64,000 nucleotides of DNA from an uncultured Akkermansia sp. (GTDB lineage Bacteria; Verrucomicrobiota; Verrucomicrobiia; Verrucomicrobiales; Akkermansiaceae), in assembly GCA_949296365.1 (NCBI GenBank), contig CASFPZ010000003.1, positions 1-64,000 on the forward strand, read 5' to 3'. The notes under the pieces were generated by a model. The model made no database searches and was not told the origin of the DNA. It was given only the letters and a program-made list of their open reading frames with translations. Below are positions 18,286-26,894 of the stretch, piece after piece. Each line of letters opens with the position of its first letter. Within the stretch, counting starts at the first letter, position 1. The position numbers were made by a program, and so were the translations under genes.

Positions 18286-19017
18286 ATGACTGCGTCCATG
18301 TCGCCTGTATCTATGTTCCCTTTGCCGGAGTTGATGTTATGGAGGGATCCCATAACTCGCTCCGGAGAAGAGTGTATGGCTGTTGACGAAGTGTTGCTAG
18401 AGTGGCAGGGCCCTTCCATAATGAGATGTTATGTTTGGCAGGTTCCCACGGTTACTTATGGCTTCTTTGACTGTGAAGAGGAAGCTCGCCGCATTTTTGA
18501 CAATTCAACATTGCATTATGTGCGGAGGTGGACAGGGGGAGGTATTGTCGACCACCGATTCGATATCCCTTTTACATTGGTGTTAAGGAAGCAAGATGGA
18601 GCAGAGCGTCCTGCTAGTTCTGTGTTGTATCGCGTGATTCATGGAGCATTAGCGCAAGTGATGCATGATTGTGGAGTCGAGGGAATCATGTTATCTCACG
18701 ATGCTCCACATGGGGGGCGTGCCTGTTTTACCAGTCCCGTTGAAAGTGATTTAGTGAGCCCCAATGGTTGCAAACTGGCTGGTGGAGGTCAAAGGCGCAG
18801 CAAAAATGGAATTTTACACCAAGGCAGTATTCAAAATTGTTGTTTGCCGCAAGGTTGGGATATTCTGTTGGCAAAAAAATTGACTCGAAACGTAAAAATA
18901 TCAAACAATCCTGAGCCATTCTCTGGATTCCAACAGAAAGTACATGAGTTGACTCAGTGTAAGTATTTAACCCCAGAATGGCAGCGAGGTGGTCACCGGA
19001 GACCTGTGGGGGGATGA
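18286..19017 (+). CDS. Lipoate-protein ligase A/biotin-lipoate transferase family protein
   Basis: From the ATG at 18286 the protein has 243 residues. The LplA signature RRWTGGGIVDH (family RRxxGGGxxxH) binds lipoyl-AMP. The catalytic-lysine segment reads CKLAGGGQRRSKNGILHQGS. It may attach lipoate or octanoate to E2/GcvH domains. The family also includes octanoyl transferases (LipM/LipL type), so the exact reaction is open. It follows the prepilin genes closely, probably by chance. Confidence 0.82.
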   Translation: MTASMSPVSMFPLPELMLWRDPITRSGEECMAVDEVLLEWQGPSIMRCYVWQVPTVTYGFFDCEEEARRIFDNSTLHYVRRWTGGGIVDHRFDIPFTLVLRKQDGAERPASSVLYRVIHGALAQVMHDCGVEGIMLSHDAPHGGRACFTSPVESDLVSPNGCKLAGGGQRRSKNGILHQGSIQNCCLPQGWDILLAKKLTRNVKISNNPEPFSGFQQKVHELTQCKYLTPEWQRGGHRRPVGG

Positions 19018-19024
19018 TGGCCCG

Positions 19025-19435
19025 TTAAATGGGAAAATCTGTCTGCTGAATAGAAGTGGTCTCGTGAGAGGAGGAAAGGGGGGCTTGTCGGGCTTCTGTA
19101 CGAAGCCTTTGCCGTTTGGCTTTTTTCTTTTTCTGCTTACGCATGCGTTCGATGGCTTGATGTTTAACGGAGCGTTCCCCTTTGAGAACGGCTTCGTAGA
19201 CGTCGCAGAGCTCGCGCCTTGCTAAAAATCGGTTAATCTCTCTCGAGCGGTCTATGTGGCATTTTATTGCAATGCCTGAGGGCGTGTGACGTAAGAAAAC
19301 GCAATTGTTGGTTTTGTTGACTTTTTGCCCGCCATGACCAGAGCCGCGGACAAATTTTTCTTCGAGATCGTTTTCTCGGATGCCGAGTTCTGCCATGCGT
19401 TGTTTGAGGGCTTCCAATTTTTCCGGTCTAACCAT
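19025..19435 (-). CDS. GGQ-containing release-factor-like protein (ArfB/C12orf65 type)
   Basis: The 136-residue protein lacks the codon-recognition domains of RF1/RF2. It keeps the catalytic loop RGSGHGGQKVNKTNN near residues 30-44. A very basic tail (RKQKKKKAKRQR near 100-111) could enter the mRNA channel. Such proteins release peptidyl-tRNA from stalled ribosomes in a stop-codon-independent way. A short N-terminal helix (LEALKQRMAELGI) precedes the domain. ArfB-type rescue is the most likely function. Confidence 0.8.
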   Translation of the reverse strand: MVRPEKLEALKQRMAELGIRENDLEEKFVRGSGHGGQKVNKTNNCVFLRHTPSGIAIKCHIDRSREINRFLARRELCDVYEAVLKGERSVKHQAIERMRKQKKKKAKRQRLRTEARQAPLSSSHETTSIQQTDFPI

Positions 19436-19507
19436 GAGAATAAGAAAATCCCCGTCCCGAGTCTGTCGAACACGGGACCGGGGAAAAGTGTGAAAATGAT
19501 GGTGGAA

Positions 19508-20890
19508 TTATTCGCCGTAAACCCCGGCTGGGATTGTTTTGAGGTTATCTGAATTGTTAATGAAGTCGACATCCCCACGTAATATGCAACCTGGCTCAAA
19601 ATAGTGAGGTCCCTGGATGACGACACGATCGGCCTCAACCAAAGAAGGAAGCCCCAGCGTTTCTAGAGAATCGACAAGTTTGTAACGCTTGGGATCCAAC
19701 TGAACGATTGGGGGAATACCATGGCGAGATGGGGCCAGTGATACTATGCCGTTAGCATCGATCTGTACGGCATCGGAACGTAACAAGAAGAGATCGGAGC
19801 AGGTTTTTACTGGGAAAAACCGAGAACGAGGCACATTGACAGCCCGGGCACCAGGAAAACATTCGATGCCTGCCCCCATGGCAACTTCGAGTTGGTAGAC
19901 GGCTGGAGATGAGGAATCGCGCGGATCCAAAGTCTTCTTATTCCGAATCATGGGTAGTGGGAGTACTCCTCCGTTGTTGAAGAGGATGTCCGCAAGAGCA
20001 TCTAGCCGGATCCAAAGCGTATTGGTGTTGAAATAGCGGTGGCGGGAGATGTTTTGGAAAGAGGGAATATCCTCATCTGGACACTGTGCAACTTCGCGCA
20101 GGATGAGTTGTTGGTCTTCTTTGCGCAGAGCAAGGTGCCCGCCCTTTTTGTCAGCCTCAGTGCGCCGCGTTACCTCCATGACAAAGGGGGCGCCTGATTG
20201 AGCAAACCAATGCAGGAAACGTAAATCCAACTGAGCTCCTAAATTGTCTGAATTGGAGATAAATGCGTATTTGATCCCATCTCGTAACAAACGTTTCAAC
20301 CAGCCTGAACCAAGAAGAGCTGAATAAATATCGCCATGGCCCGGTGGACACCATTCCAGTTCAGGGTTAGTTGGCCATTCAGCTGGCTGCATCGAATTGG
20401 CAAGAATTTTGGGAACTCTATTTTGCATGAGTTCAACTTCCTGCGGATGATCAAATCCTTCGTCTGCATATTTGGTGAGATATTCGAGCGTATCTTTGCT
20501 GGTGGAAAACGAATTCATCAGCAAGAGGCGAACTGGAGTTCCGGAGACCTCGCGCAGATGCTTGATCTGTTTGACGATAACATCGAGAAAGGTATCCTGG
20601 CCTTTAATGGGTAATAAACTCTTGGCCTTTTGTAACCCCATGCTTGTGCCCAAACCTCCATTGAGCTTGATACAGACTGTCTCGGATATCAAGGTGGAAT
20701 CTGCCGGATCGGTCGAACTTAGGATATCGTTCCATTCGTCTACATGAACTGCTGGCTCAATCGACTCTTCTGGAATCATCCCATTTTTATTGGCCAAAAG
20801 GGCTTCGTAGCATCGTTTAAATGCGTTGATTGCGGCTTCGCTTAAGCCAACTTCTCGCATTTTTCTGTCGAACGGGGAAAAATCACTCAT
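19508..20890 (-). CDS. UTP-glucose-1-phosphate uridylyltransferase (eukaryote-like UDPGP family)
   Basis: The start is set at the ATG at 20890 (MSDFSPFDRKM; 460 residues) because a good promoter ends nine bases upstream. The frame is open to 20959. The nucleotide-binding signature LNGGLGTSMGLQKAKSLLP near residues 77-95 and the NSDNLGA uridine/phosphate site are those of the UDPGP family, not GalU. It makes UDP-glucose or UDP-N-acetylhexosamine. A C-terminal left-handed beta-helix-like tail (FEPGCILRGDVDFINNS) is present as in eukaryotic enzymes. Confidence 0.88.
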   Translation of the reverse strand: MSDFSPFDRKMREVGLSEAAINAFKRCYEALLANKNGMIPEESIEPAVHVDEWNDILSSTDPADSTLISETVCIKLNGGLGTSMGLQKAKSLLPIKGQDTFLDVIVKQIKHLREVSGTPVRLLLMNSFSTSKDTLEYLTKYADEGFDHPQEVELMQNRVPKILANSMQPAEWPTNPELEWCPPGHGDIYSALLGSGWLKRLLRDGIKYAFISNSDNLGAQLDLRFLHWFAQSGAPFVMEVTRRTEADKKGGHLALRKEDQQLILREVAQCPDEDIPSFQNISRHRYFNTNTLWIRLDALADILFNNGGVLPLPMIRNKKTLDPRDSSSPAVYQLEVAMGAGIECFPGARAVNVPRSRFFPVKTCSDLFLLRSDAVQIDANGIVSLAPSRHGIPPIVQLDPKRYKLVDSLETLGLPSLVEADRVVIQGPHYFEPGCILRGDVDFINNSDNLKTIPAGVYGE

Positions 20891-20899
20891 ACTGCCTGT

Positions 20900-20928
20900 T
20901 GCATACCTAAATCTTTCGGGAAACTCAA
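20900..20928 (-). promoter_or_regulatory. Candidate promoter of the UDPGP gene, adjacent to its start codon
   Basis: On the minus strand TTGAGT (20928-20923), a 17-base spacer and TATGCA (20905-20900) precede the ATG at 20890. The predicted transcription start near 20893 gives a leader of about three bases. Confidence 0.4.
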
Positions 20929-20965
20929 GTGAGAATTCTAGAATCGGGAATCTCGTCAAAAGACG

Positions 20966-22606
20966 TTATGGCTTACCATATACTTCCAAATCTGCAATAA
21001 TCAGAGGCTGGTTCTTTCCCAACGATTCGATGCGAAGCCCTCGCGCTTGAACTGGGGCGTCGAGAACCCATGTTTCTTGATCGACAACAGCAGAACCATC
21101 TGTATGAAAATTTTTCTCTGCAACGAGATCATTGTTGGAGTTGGCGATTCTGATGCGAAAATTGCTTGTTTTACCTAGCATGGGACTATAGGGAGGAATA
21201 CGGAAGACGATCATTGATATAGTCTTTTCGGTGTTTTTGCCAAAGTCGATGCTGAACCACGATTTGCCATCTTCCTCGGCATTGGCTGCCGCGATGCTGT
21301 CGGTTTTGCCGTCAATCAGGTTTTCGGCTTTGTATGCCATGAGGTTTTTGAAAGGTGCATTGGATTGGACTCGGACATTACTACTTTGCGAACACCAATT
21401 GACTAGTCCTTCTGTGGAAGCTGGGGCTGTACGGATAGCTGTATTTGAGATATCGACGGATTGAGAGGATGAAATAGAAGGCTCTTCCCAGGGTGAGACT
21501 GGTTCCGATGGGGGGGCTTTTTTAGTTGAAGCAGCGGCAATTTCCTGCTTTGCCGTTTCCTTCCTCAGTTCCAAAATTCGTTTTTCACGATCCCAATTAT
21601 GGTGGCGAACGACTTCTTTCTTTTCTTCCTGGAGTTTGTTGATTTCTTCATTCATATCAACCATATCCAACCGGTACAAAATGGAAATAAAGGCAAGCGC
21701 AATAGCTACGACGAGCGCTGGAATCAAATAGAAATATAAAACGGGGGCACTGTGGCGAGTGTTTTGACTGAGTTGGGCCACCGTCGGTAATTTGGAGGGG
21801 GCTGCCTTATGGCGCCGAGGTTTGACTTCACAGGAAGAAAGTATATTCTCTATGTTCTGAATGAAGTCGATGAGCGTGGCAAAACGTTGAGCTGGATCGG
21901 GATGTAGTGCTTTTGCTGTCAATTGATCTACGCCTTCGCTACAAACACAGTGGTCAGAAGGCATTTCAAAACCAGTACCAGACGGAGTTTTGCCTGTTAA
22001 CATGAAATACAATATGGCCCCTAGAGAGTAGATATCCATTTGCGGTGTCAACTCTTGACCGGGAATAAGCGATTCCGGCGCATAGAATTCAACCTGCGTA
22101 GCATCTGTTTGTTGTGGCGCAATATTAACAGGTAAAATTTTGGGAATTTTACCATCAGCCATATCCACAGAGGCGGGAGAAAGTCGACCATGGACGATTC
22201 CTTTGTCGTGAGCTTTGCTCATAGCTAGAGCAAGACTCCGCGTGGCCAGTAAGGATTCTCGTGTCGTCATGGGTCCCATAAGCCGAGTTTTGAGCAGAGT
22301 GGAACCCGGACATTTATCAACGGCAACGTAAAAGAATTGACCGTCTGTCGTGGTTCCGGATTCTTCTATCCCAAGGAGGTTGGGATGTTGTAAATGTAAG
22401 GCGGTCTGTACTTCCTGGAGGAAAACCGGGGTCCAACCCGCTTCTTGTCCTGCTTCATGGGGAACAACATAAATATCAAAATGCCTCTGCATATTGGTGG
22501 ACGAAGCCGAAAAAACGGCAGGAAGACCGGGTGCCTCCAACCCCTCGATTACAAACTGCGGCAATGATTGCTGTAGAGATTCAATTGAAAAAGAAGCTTG
22601 ATCCAT
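20966..22606 (-). CDS. Membrane pseudokinase with extracytoplasmic galactose-binding-like domain
   Basis: The 546-residue protein has a Ser/Thr kinase-like fold at residues 15-255, recognisable from HLQHPNLLG, YAPESLI (APE), MDIYSLGAILYFMLTG and PAQRFAT. It lacks a glycine loop, the VAIK lysine, the HRD aspartate (HGRLSP at 139-144) and DFG, so it should not transfer phosphate. A basic linker, one membrane helix (about 289-312), a charged coiled coil (317-358) and a C-terminal F5/8-type-C-like beta-sandwich (about 400-546, ENLIDGKTDS...WFSIDFGKN) follow. It may bind sugar outside and partner proteins inside. It is upstream of the UDPGP gene with a 75-base gap. Confidence 0.78.
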   Translation of the reverse strand: MDQASFSIESLQQSLPQFVIEGLEAPGLPAVFSASSTNMQRHFDIYVVPHEAGQEAGWTPVFLQEVQTALHLQHPNLLGIEESGTTTDGQFFYVAVDKCPGSTLLKTRLMGPMTTRESLLATRSLALAMSKAHDKGIVHGRLSPASVDMADGKIPKILPVNIAPQQTDATQVEFYAPESLIPGQELTPQMDIYSLGAILYFMLTGKTPSGTGFEMPSDHCVCSEGVDQLTAKALHPDPAQRFATLIDFIQNIENILSSCEVKPRRHKAAPSKLPTVAQLSQNTRHSAPVLYFYLIPALVVAIALAFISILYRLDMVDMNEEINKLQEEKKEVVRHHNWDREKRILELRKETAKQEIAAASTKKAPPSEPVSPWEEPSISSSQSVDISNTAIRTAPASTEGLVNWCSQSSNVRVQSNAPFKNLMAYKAENLIDGKTDSIAAANAEEDGKSWFSIDFGKNTEKTISMIVFRIPPYSPMLGKTSNFRIRIANSNNDLVAEKNFHTDGSAVVDQETWVLDAPVQARGLRIESLGKNQPLIIADLEVYGKP

Positions 22607-22648
22607 GAGCGTACGACATTGAAAAGAATAACGATCTGAGAATAATAC

Positions 22649-22668
22649 TTTTGCCTAATGAGGCAAAA
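22649..22668 (-). promoter_or_regulatory. Inverted repeat in the pseudokinase promoter region, possible operator
   Basis: TTTTGCCT-AATG-AGGCAAAA is a perfect 8+8 inverted repeat. On the minus strand it lies between a TTGTTT (-35-like) and TATTAT (-10-like) pair with an 18-base spacer. That position fits an operator. It could instead be a stub terminator for the lipoprotein gene upstream, but no T-run follows. Confidence 0.35.
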
Positions 22669-22693
22669 CAAATGTTGAACACAAACACGAATT

Positions 22694-24448
22694 TTAGTGA
22701 GTGACTGTTCTGGGTAGTTCCATGGGTGGGTTGGACTGCCAGAGAGCTGGAGCAACGTCAGAATCTTTGGGGCTGAGTGGTATGTTGTTTTCAATAAGAT
22801 GTTTCCTTAAAATATAACGCAGGATGATGGCGGTGGCAATGTTGTCTTGAACGCTGTGCCCAGACGGAACGATTTGCTCTGAAGTAGCCCAATCCAGATG
22901 AGAGGATTGGTAAGGGACTATGCCGTCAGAGGAGTCTGTGAGCTCTTGAATTTGGCTGCGGCTGCCGATAATGGTGTGAATCGGGATACCGGGCGATGGC
23001 CTTATTTCTTGAATACCTTCTATAAACGGAGACGTCGGAGAAAGTTGGCGAATGCTTGTTAACTCTTGCTGCAGTTTTTCTGGATTGAGTAACAACATGT
23101 CTCCACTGAAGGTCCCTGTTTTGATGACTTCGGTGAGAATAAAATCGGGCAGGGAAATGAGTCGTTGGCCTAATCGGCCTATCCAGGTGTCGGCAAAAGA
23201 GGATCCACGATGAGGTGTGGCCATAAAGACGATGCGTGAGGTTTGATTGGGGGGATTAAAAAGAAAGAGCTCTTTTAATTTGTCATACCTTCGCTGGGCT
23301 TTTAAAGTCGGCGGAATTAACGTGTCGATTTTTTGAGAAGCTTTGTCGTAGGTCAGTTCTTTCGCGTCGTCCATTCCTTTAACGAGGTGGTTGAGCATGG
23401 ACCACGGACGAGTGGAATTATTGAGTCGTGTAATCAGGCCTCCCATTGAATGGCCGACCATCACAAGATTATTGATGTTGCTGTCGGGTGAATTACTGCC
23501 GTGTTCTTCGAATATATAATGGAGTGCCTGTCGTTGAGCCTGTGCTGAAATAGCCCAGGATATCCCGCTCGGATACCCAAAAAACCAAAATTGATAGTGA
23601 CAGCGAATGACGGGGTCTACCATGAGCCGATTCGTTAAATTGGCGAATGTGGCTGGGGTCGACATGAGCCCATGCGTAAATAAAACGGGAATTTTGTCTG
23701 GATTATAAGGCTCGGAAAAGTACAACCCCATGTAGTTGGCAGCTTTTTGCGGACGAAAGGCCCCGAGAATTCCCGCATTCGAGATATTTTCGCGTTTCCA
23801 GAACAGAGCAATAGGGGCTGAAAAATCTGCCGCTAACGTATGTTGAACTTGGCCGACTGGGAATTGTTCTTCTGCAAGCCTTGGGATGACTCGCAACGAT
23901 GGGCGACCTCCTATTGTGTGGTCGAAGTCAAGAATGGCTGTCAGTGTATGAATATTGCCACTGTCTTTGATGGATTCGTTTTTTTTGAGCTTAGCTTGAT
24001 TGGCCTTGACGATACCGGCTAGTGGTACTCCTAATCCGTCAATGGTTACGCGCTCCTTGAGATAGAATGTGGTGTCGATGTTAACGCAGGGAATTAAGTC
24101 GTCGTAGAGGTCGATATGCCGTTCTTCTGTACGAGGATCAGCTCCTAAAACGAAGATGGATTCGGGTGTATCCCGGATTTTGAATTGTTGATTCGGACAA
24201 TCATTGCGGTATCGCTCAACGAGAATGTAGAGCGCGTGGTTGTAGCGTTGGCGAGCCTGTGGCCATTCTGCTTTTCGAGCTGGTGAGGAAAGGATTGTCC
24301 AAGCTTCATGAGCTAAGGCCAATTGATCGGGTGAAGCTGGTTCGGTGGATTTGTAAATCTGGCTCGTATCCGGACTGTAAGGTGACGAACATGAGGCAAA
24401 TCCCAGTGCGCACAAAGCGATGATAAGAACAACGAAGGGAGATTTCAT
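22694..24448 (-). CDS. Alpha/beta-hydrolase lipoprotein (lipase/PGAP1-like)
   Basis: The start is set at the ATG at 24448, giving the lipoprotein signal MKSPFVVLIIALCALGFASC (584 residues). The hydrolase domain lies in the second half: oxyanion-hole segment THGLMSTP, nucleophile elbow GHSMGG (Ser near 334) and a late Asp/His part, SSDGIVPYQSSH...SGHS. The first 200 residues are unknown. It is likely anchored in the outer membrane or periplasm and acts as an esterase or lipase. It is the last gene of the run from ileS, 25 bases after sufS. Confidence 0.82.
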   Translation of the reverse strand: MKSPFVVLIIALCALGFASCSSPYSPDTSQIYKSTEPASPDQLALAHEAWTILSSPARKAEWPQARQRYNHALYILVERYRNDCPNQQFKIRDTPESIFVLGADPRTEERHIDLYDDLIPCVNIDTTFYLKERVTIDGLGVPLAGIVKANQAKLKKNESIKDSGNIHTLTAILDFDHTIGGRPSLRVIPRLAEEQFPVGQVQHTLAADFSAPIALFWKRENISNAGILGAFRPQKAANYMGLYFSEPYNPDKIPVLFTHGLMSTPATFANLTNRLMVDPVIRCHYQFWFFGYPSGISWAISAQAQRQALHYIFEEHGSNSPDSNINNLVMVGHSMGGLITRLNNSTRPWSMLNHLVKGMDDAKELTYDKASQKIDTLIPPTLKAQRRYDKLKELFLFNPPNQTSRIVFMATPHRGSSFADTWIGRLGQRLISLPDFILTEVIKTGTFSGDMLLLNPEKLQQELTSIRQLSPTSPFIEGIQEIRPSPGIPIHTIIGSRSQIQELTDSSDGIVPYQSSHLDWATSEQIVPSGHSVQDNIATAIILRYILRKHLIENNIPLSPKDSDVAPALWQSNPPMELPRTVTH

Positions 24449-24473
24449 GAGTGCCAACTAATAGGAAAATGTG

Positions 24474-25700
24474 TCACACAAGCATGGAAATTGCTTTTTG
24501 AATGGCTCCGACTGTCTGATCTACTTCGTCTAGCGTGTTGTAGACTGCGAATGAAAGACGGGTCGTACCTGTAACTCCAAGCGCTGCCATTAGTGGTTGG
24601 CAGCAATGGTGCCCTGTTCGTACGGCAATGCCCATTTGATCAAGAAGGGCGCCCAAATCGTAATGATGTACTCCTTGGACAATTAGAGAAATAGCGGCGC
24701 CATGGCAATCGTCGCGACCTGGTATGTGTACGAGTGGCAATTCGTGAAGCCTGTCGATGGCATGCCGAACTAGAGTTTTTTCGTGTAGTTCAATTTCCCG
24801 GAGTCCAATGGAGTTGATAAATCTTACTGCTTCTGCCATGGCGATAGCTCCTTCGATGTTGGGGGTGCCTGCTTCGTATTTGAAGGGTAATGCATTGTAG
24901 GTCGTTTTTTCAAAAGTAACCTCGCTGATCATTTCGCCTCCCCCCATCCAGGGCGGGAGATATTCCAACAATTCTTTCTTGCCCCACAGCCCCCCAATGC
25001 CGGTTGGCGCGTAGATCTTGTGGCCTGAGAAAACCAGAAAATCGCATCCTAATTGCTGCACATTAACAGGAAGGTGTCCGACTGCTTGTGCGGCATCGAC
25101 GATGGTAATGATGTTTTTATGTTGAGCTTTAGCCTGAGAAATCGCTTGTCGGATGGGATTGATCGTGCCGGTGCCATTGGCTACATAGGCCAAAGAAACA
25201 ATCTTTGTTTTCGAAGAAAGGAGCTGGCTGAACTGTCCCATATCCCAAGTTTGCTCGGCATCTAGTGGAATGACTTTGATAATAGCTCCCGTTCGTTCGC
25301 AAAGCATTTGCCAGGGAACAATATTCGAATGGTGCTCCGAAATAGAAAGAATGATTTCGTCTCCTGGGGCTAGAAAACCAACTCGTCCCAAAATCGAGGC
25401 AATCATATTAAGCCCCATAGTACATCCAGAAGTGAATACAAATTCTTCTGGAGATGTGGCCCCAACAAATGCGGCAAGGGTTTCTCGTGCTTGTTCGTGA
25501 GCTTCAGTTGCTAATTGACTGAGGTGGTGTATACCGCGATGGATATTAGAATTGATCGATTCGTAATATTGTCGTGAACAATCGAGGACTCTTAATGGCT
25601 TTTGCGTAGTTGCTGCGTTATCGAGGTAGATGAGCGGTTTGCCGTGGACATGCTCCGCTAGAATGGGAAATTGAGAACGAATCTTCGAAATATTGATCAT
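24474..25700 (-). CDS. sufS: Cysteine desulfurase, SufS type
   Basis: The 408-residue PLP enzyme contains YLDNAATTQKP, the PLP-binding Lys228 in FSGHKIYAPTG, and the catalytic Cys366 in RTGHHCCQPLM. The short active-site loop identifies the SufS (type II) group. It mobilises cysteine sulfur for iron-sulfur cluster assembly. No SufBCDU lies beside it; the neighbour upstream is a rhodanese-domain protein eight bases away, which hints at a shared sulfur-handling role. Confidence 0.93.
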   Translation of the reverse strand: MINISKIRSQFPILAEHVHGKPLIYLDNAATTQKPLRVLDCSRQYYESINSNIHRGIHHLSQLATEAHEQARETLAAFVGATSPEEFVFTSGCTMGLNMIASILGRVGFLAPGDEIILSISEHHSNIVPWQMLCERTGAIIKVIPLDAEQTWDMGQFSQLLSSKTKIVSLAYVANGTGTINPIRQAISQAKAQHKNIITIVDAAQAVGHLPVNVQQLGCDFLVFSGHKIYAPTGIGGLWGKKELLEYLPPWMGGGEMISEVTFEKTTYNALPFKYEAGTPNIEGAIAMAEAVRFINSIGLREIELHEKTLVRHAIDRLHELPLVHIPGRDDCHGAAISLIVQGVHHYDLGALLDQMGIAVRTGHHCCQPLMAALGVTGTTRLSFAVYNTLDEVDQTVGAIQKAISMLV

Positions 25701-25708
25701 AGGGAAAA

Positions 25709-26191
25709 CTAGGATGCAAGAGATGATGATCTGCGGATTTCATCCCACCCTCCTTCAAGTACATAAATAGGGGCTTGTAATTGATAACTCCGCAGAGTGT
25801 TTGCTATCTCTGTGGCGGAATTGCAGCTGCGATCACAGAAAACAACGATGCATTTGCCTTCAATGCCTGCCTGGTGGAGTACTGGTAAAGCTTCCATCAG
25901 CAAATTTGCAGCATTTTCATCGTTGCGGATGGAAAGAACTTTCCCTCTTTTAATGGTTCCTCTCTCAAATGCATCTTGATTGCGTGCGTCAATCCAGATT
26001 ACTTTGTCTCCCCATGTCTCTAGAACCGTTGTAAGGCAAATTTTGCCCTTGGGTAATTGGTCTTGATGGCAAGGCGGAATGCGGTGTGGCGCTAACCATT
26101 TGGAGTCAACGTAGGCTAGCCCAATTGCCAATAACACTACGTAAACCCCTAAATGAAGCGCTTCTAAAACTGTTTCTTTGAATTTATTCAT
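25709..26191 (-). CDS. Membrane-anchored rhodanese-like protein
   Basis: The 160-residue protein has an N-terminal membrane helix (about residues 10-28) and one rhodanese domain containing WIDARNQDAFERG. The active-site loop is VVFCDRSCNSATE, with Cys as the putative persulfide carrier. It could accept or donate sulfane sulfur outside or at the membrane. Its ATG overlaps the stop of the DUF1573 gene (ATGA) and it lies eight bases before sufS, so translation is probably coupled. Confidence 0.82.
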   Translation of the reverse strand: MNKFKETVLEALHLGVYVVLLAIGLAYVDSKWLAPHRIPPCHQDQLPKGKICLTTVLETWGDKVIWIDARNQDAFERGTIKRGKVLSIRNDENAANLLMEALPVLHQAGIEGKCIVVFCDRSCNSATEIANTLRSYQLQAPIYVLEGGWDEIRRSSSLAS

Positions 26192-26886
26192 TTGTCCCGG
26201 TCTCGGCGGGGTGGTGTTACGGTTAACATTCCAATATAGCGAGAGTACCTAGGAATTTTACTGTCAGTTAGTACCCAAAATGTGTTGCAGACGGCTTTCC
26301 CTGTACTGACTGGAGTAATGACGATGCGGTATTTTTCTCCTTTTTTGACGGTAATAGGTTTATAATTGAAATCCTTTCCTGCAAGACTGAACGTGGTGAG
26401 TTTGATCCCAGAATCTGGCCGTACCGTAACTGTGATTGTTTTGGGGCGAGGGGGCTCGCCGACTTCCCAGTCCAATTGCCTCGTCGACAAGGTAATGACT
26501 TCAGGCACTTCAACCCGGAGAAACAATTCGTATTCTTGGCCGTCTGCCGTAACGGTTAATTTACGAGCATCTGAACCAGAGAACATGCCAATTTTCATGG
26601 TTGCTGAAACCATTCCTTGATCTCCGGGTTTGAGCGTCTTTTTATTACCGACAAAGCCGACGTCTGTGCATTCGCAATCAGCTTCTAGAGATTCGAGTTT
26701 AACTGGTTTATCAGAATTGTTCTGGAAAGGGAAGGTAAACGTAACTGTCTCATCGTTGGGATTGGCTTTGATCGTTTGAGAGGTTCGTTTGAAACTCAAT
26801 GCATTGCTGGCCCACGTAAGATCTGTTATTAGGACAACGGCGAGGAAACTTCCTATTACGCGAATCGGAAAGAGTGAGTGGAACAT
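26188..26886 (-). CDS. Secreted DUF1573 domain protein
   Basis: From the ATG at 26886 the protein has 232 residues with a signal peptide (MFHSLFPIRVIGSFLAVVL, cut near ALA/WASN). A DUF1573 Ig-like module follows (FTFPFQNNSDKPVKLESLEADCECTD...LKPGDQGMVSA). A second beta-sandwich, RQLDWEVGEPPRPKTITV, comes next. DUF1573 proteins are common in Bacteroidota, Planctomycetota and Verrucomicrobiota; their function is unknown. The longer frame to 27006 overlaps lspA and lacks a signal, so it was not used. Confidence 0.82.
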   Translation of the reverse strand: MFHSLFPIRVIGSFLAVVLITDLTWASNALSFKRTSQTIKANPNDETVTFTFPFQNNSDKPVKLESLEADCECTDVGFVGNKKTLKPGDQGMVSATMKIGMFSGSDARKLTVTADGQEYELFLRVEVPEVITLSTRQLDWEVGEPPRPKTITVTVRPDSGIKLTTFSLAGKDFNYKPITVKKGEKYRIVITPVSTGKAVCNTFWVLTDSKIPRYSRYIGMLTVTPPRRDRDK

Positions 26887-26894
26887 AGTCGAAA

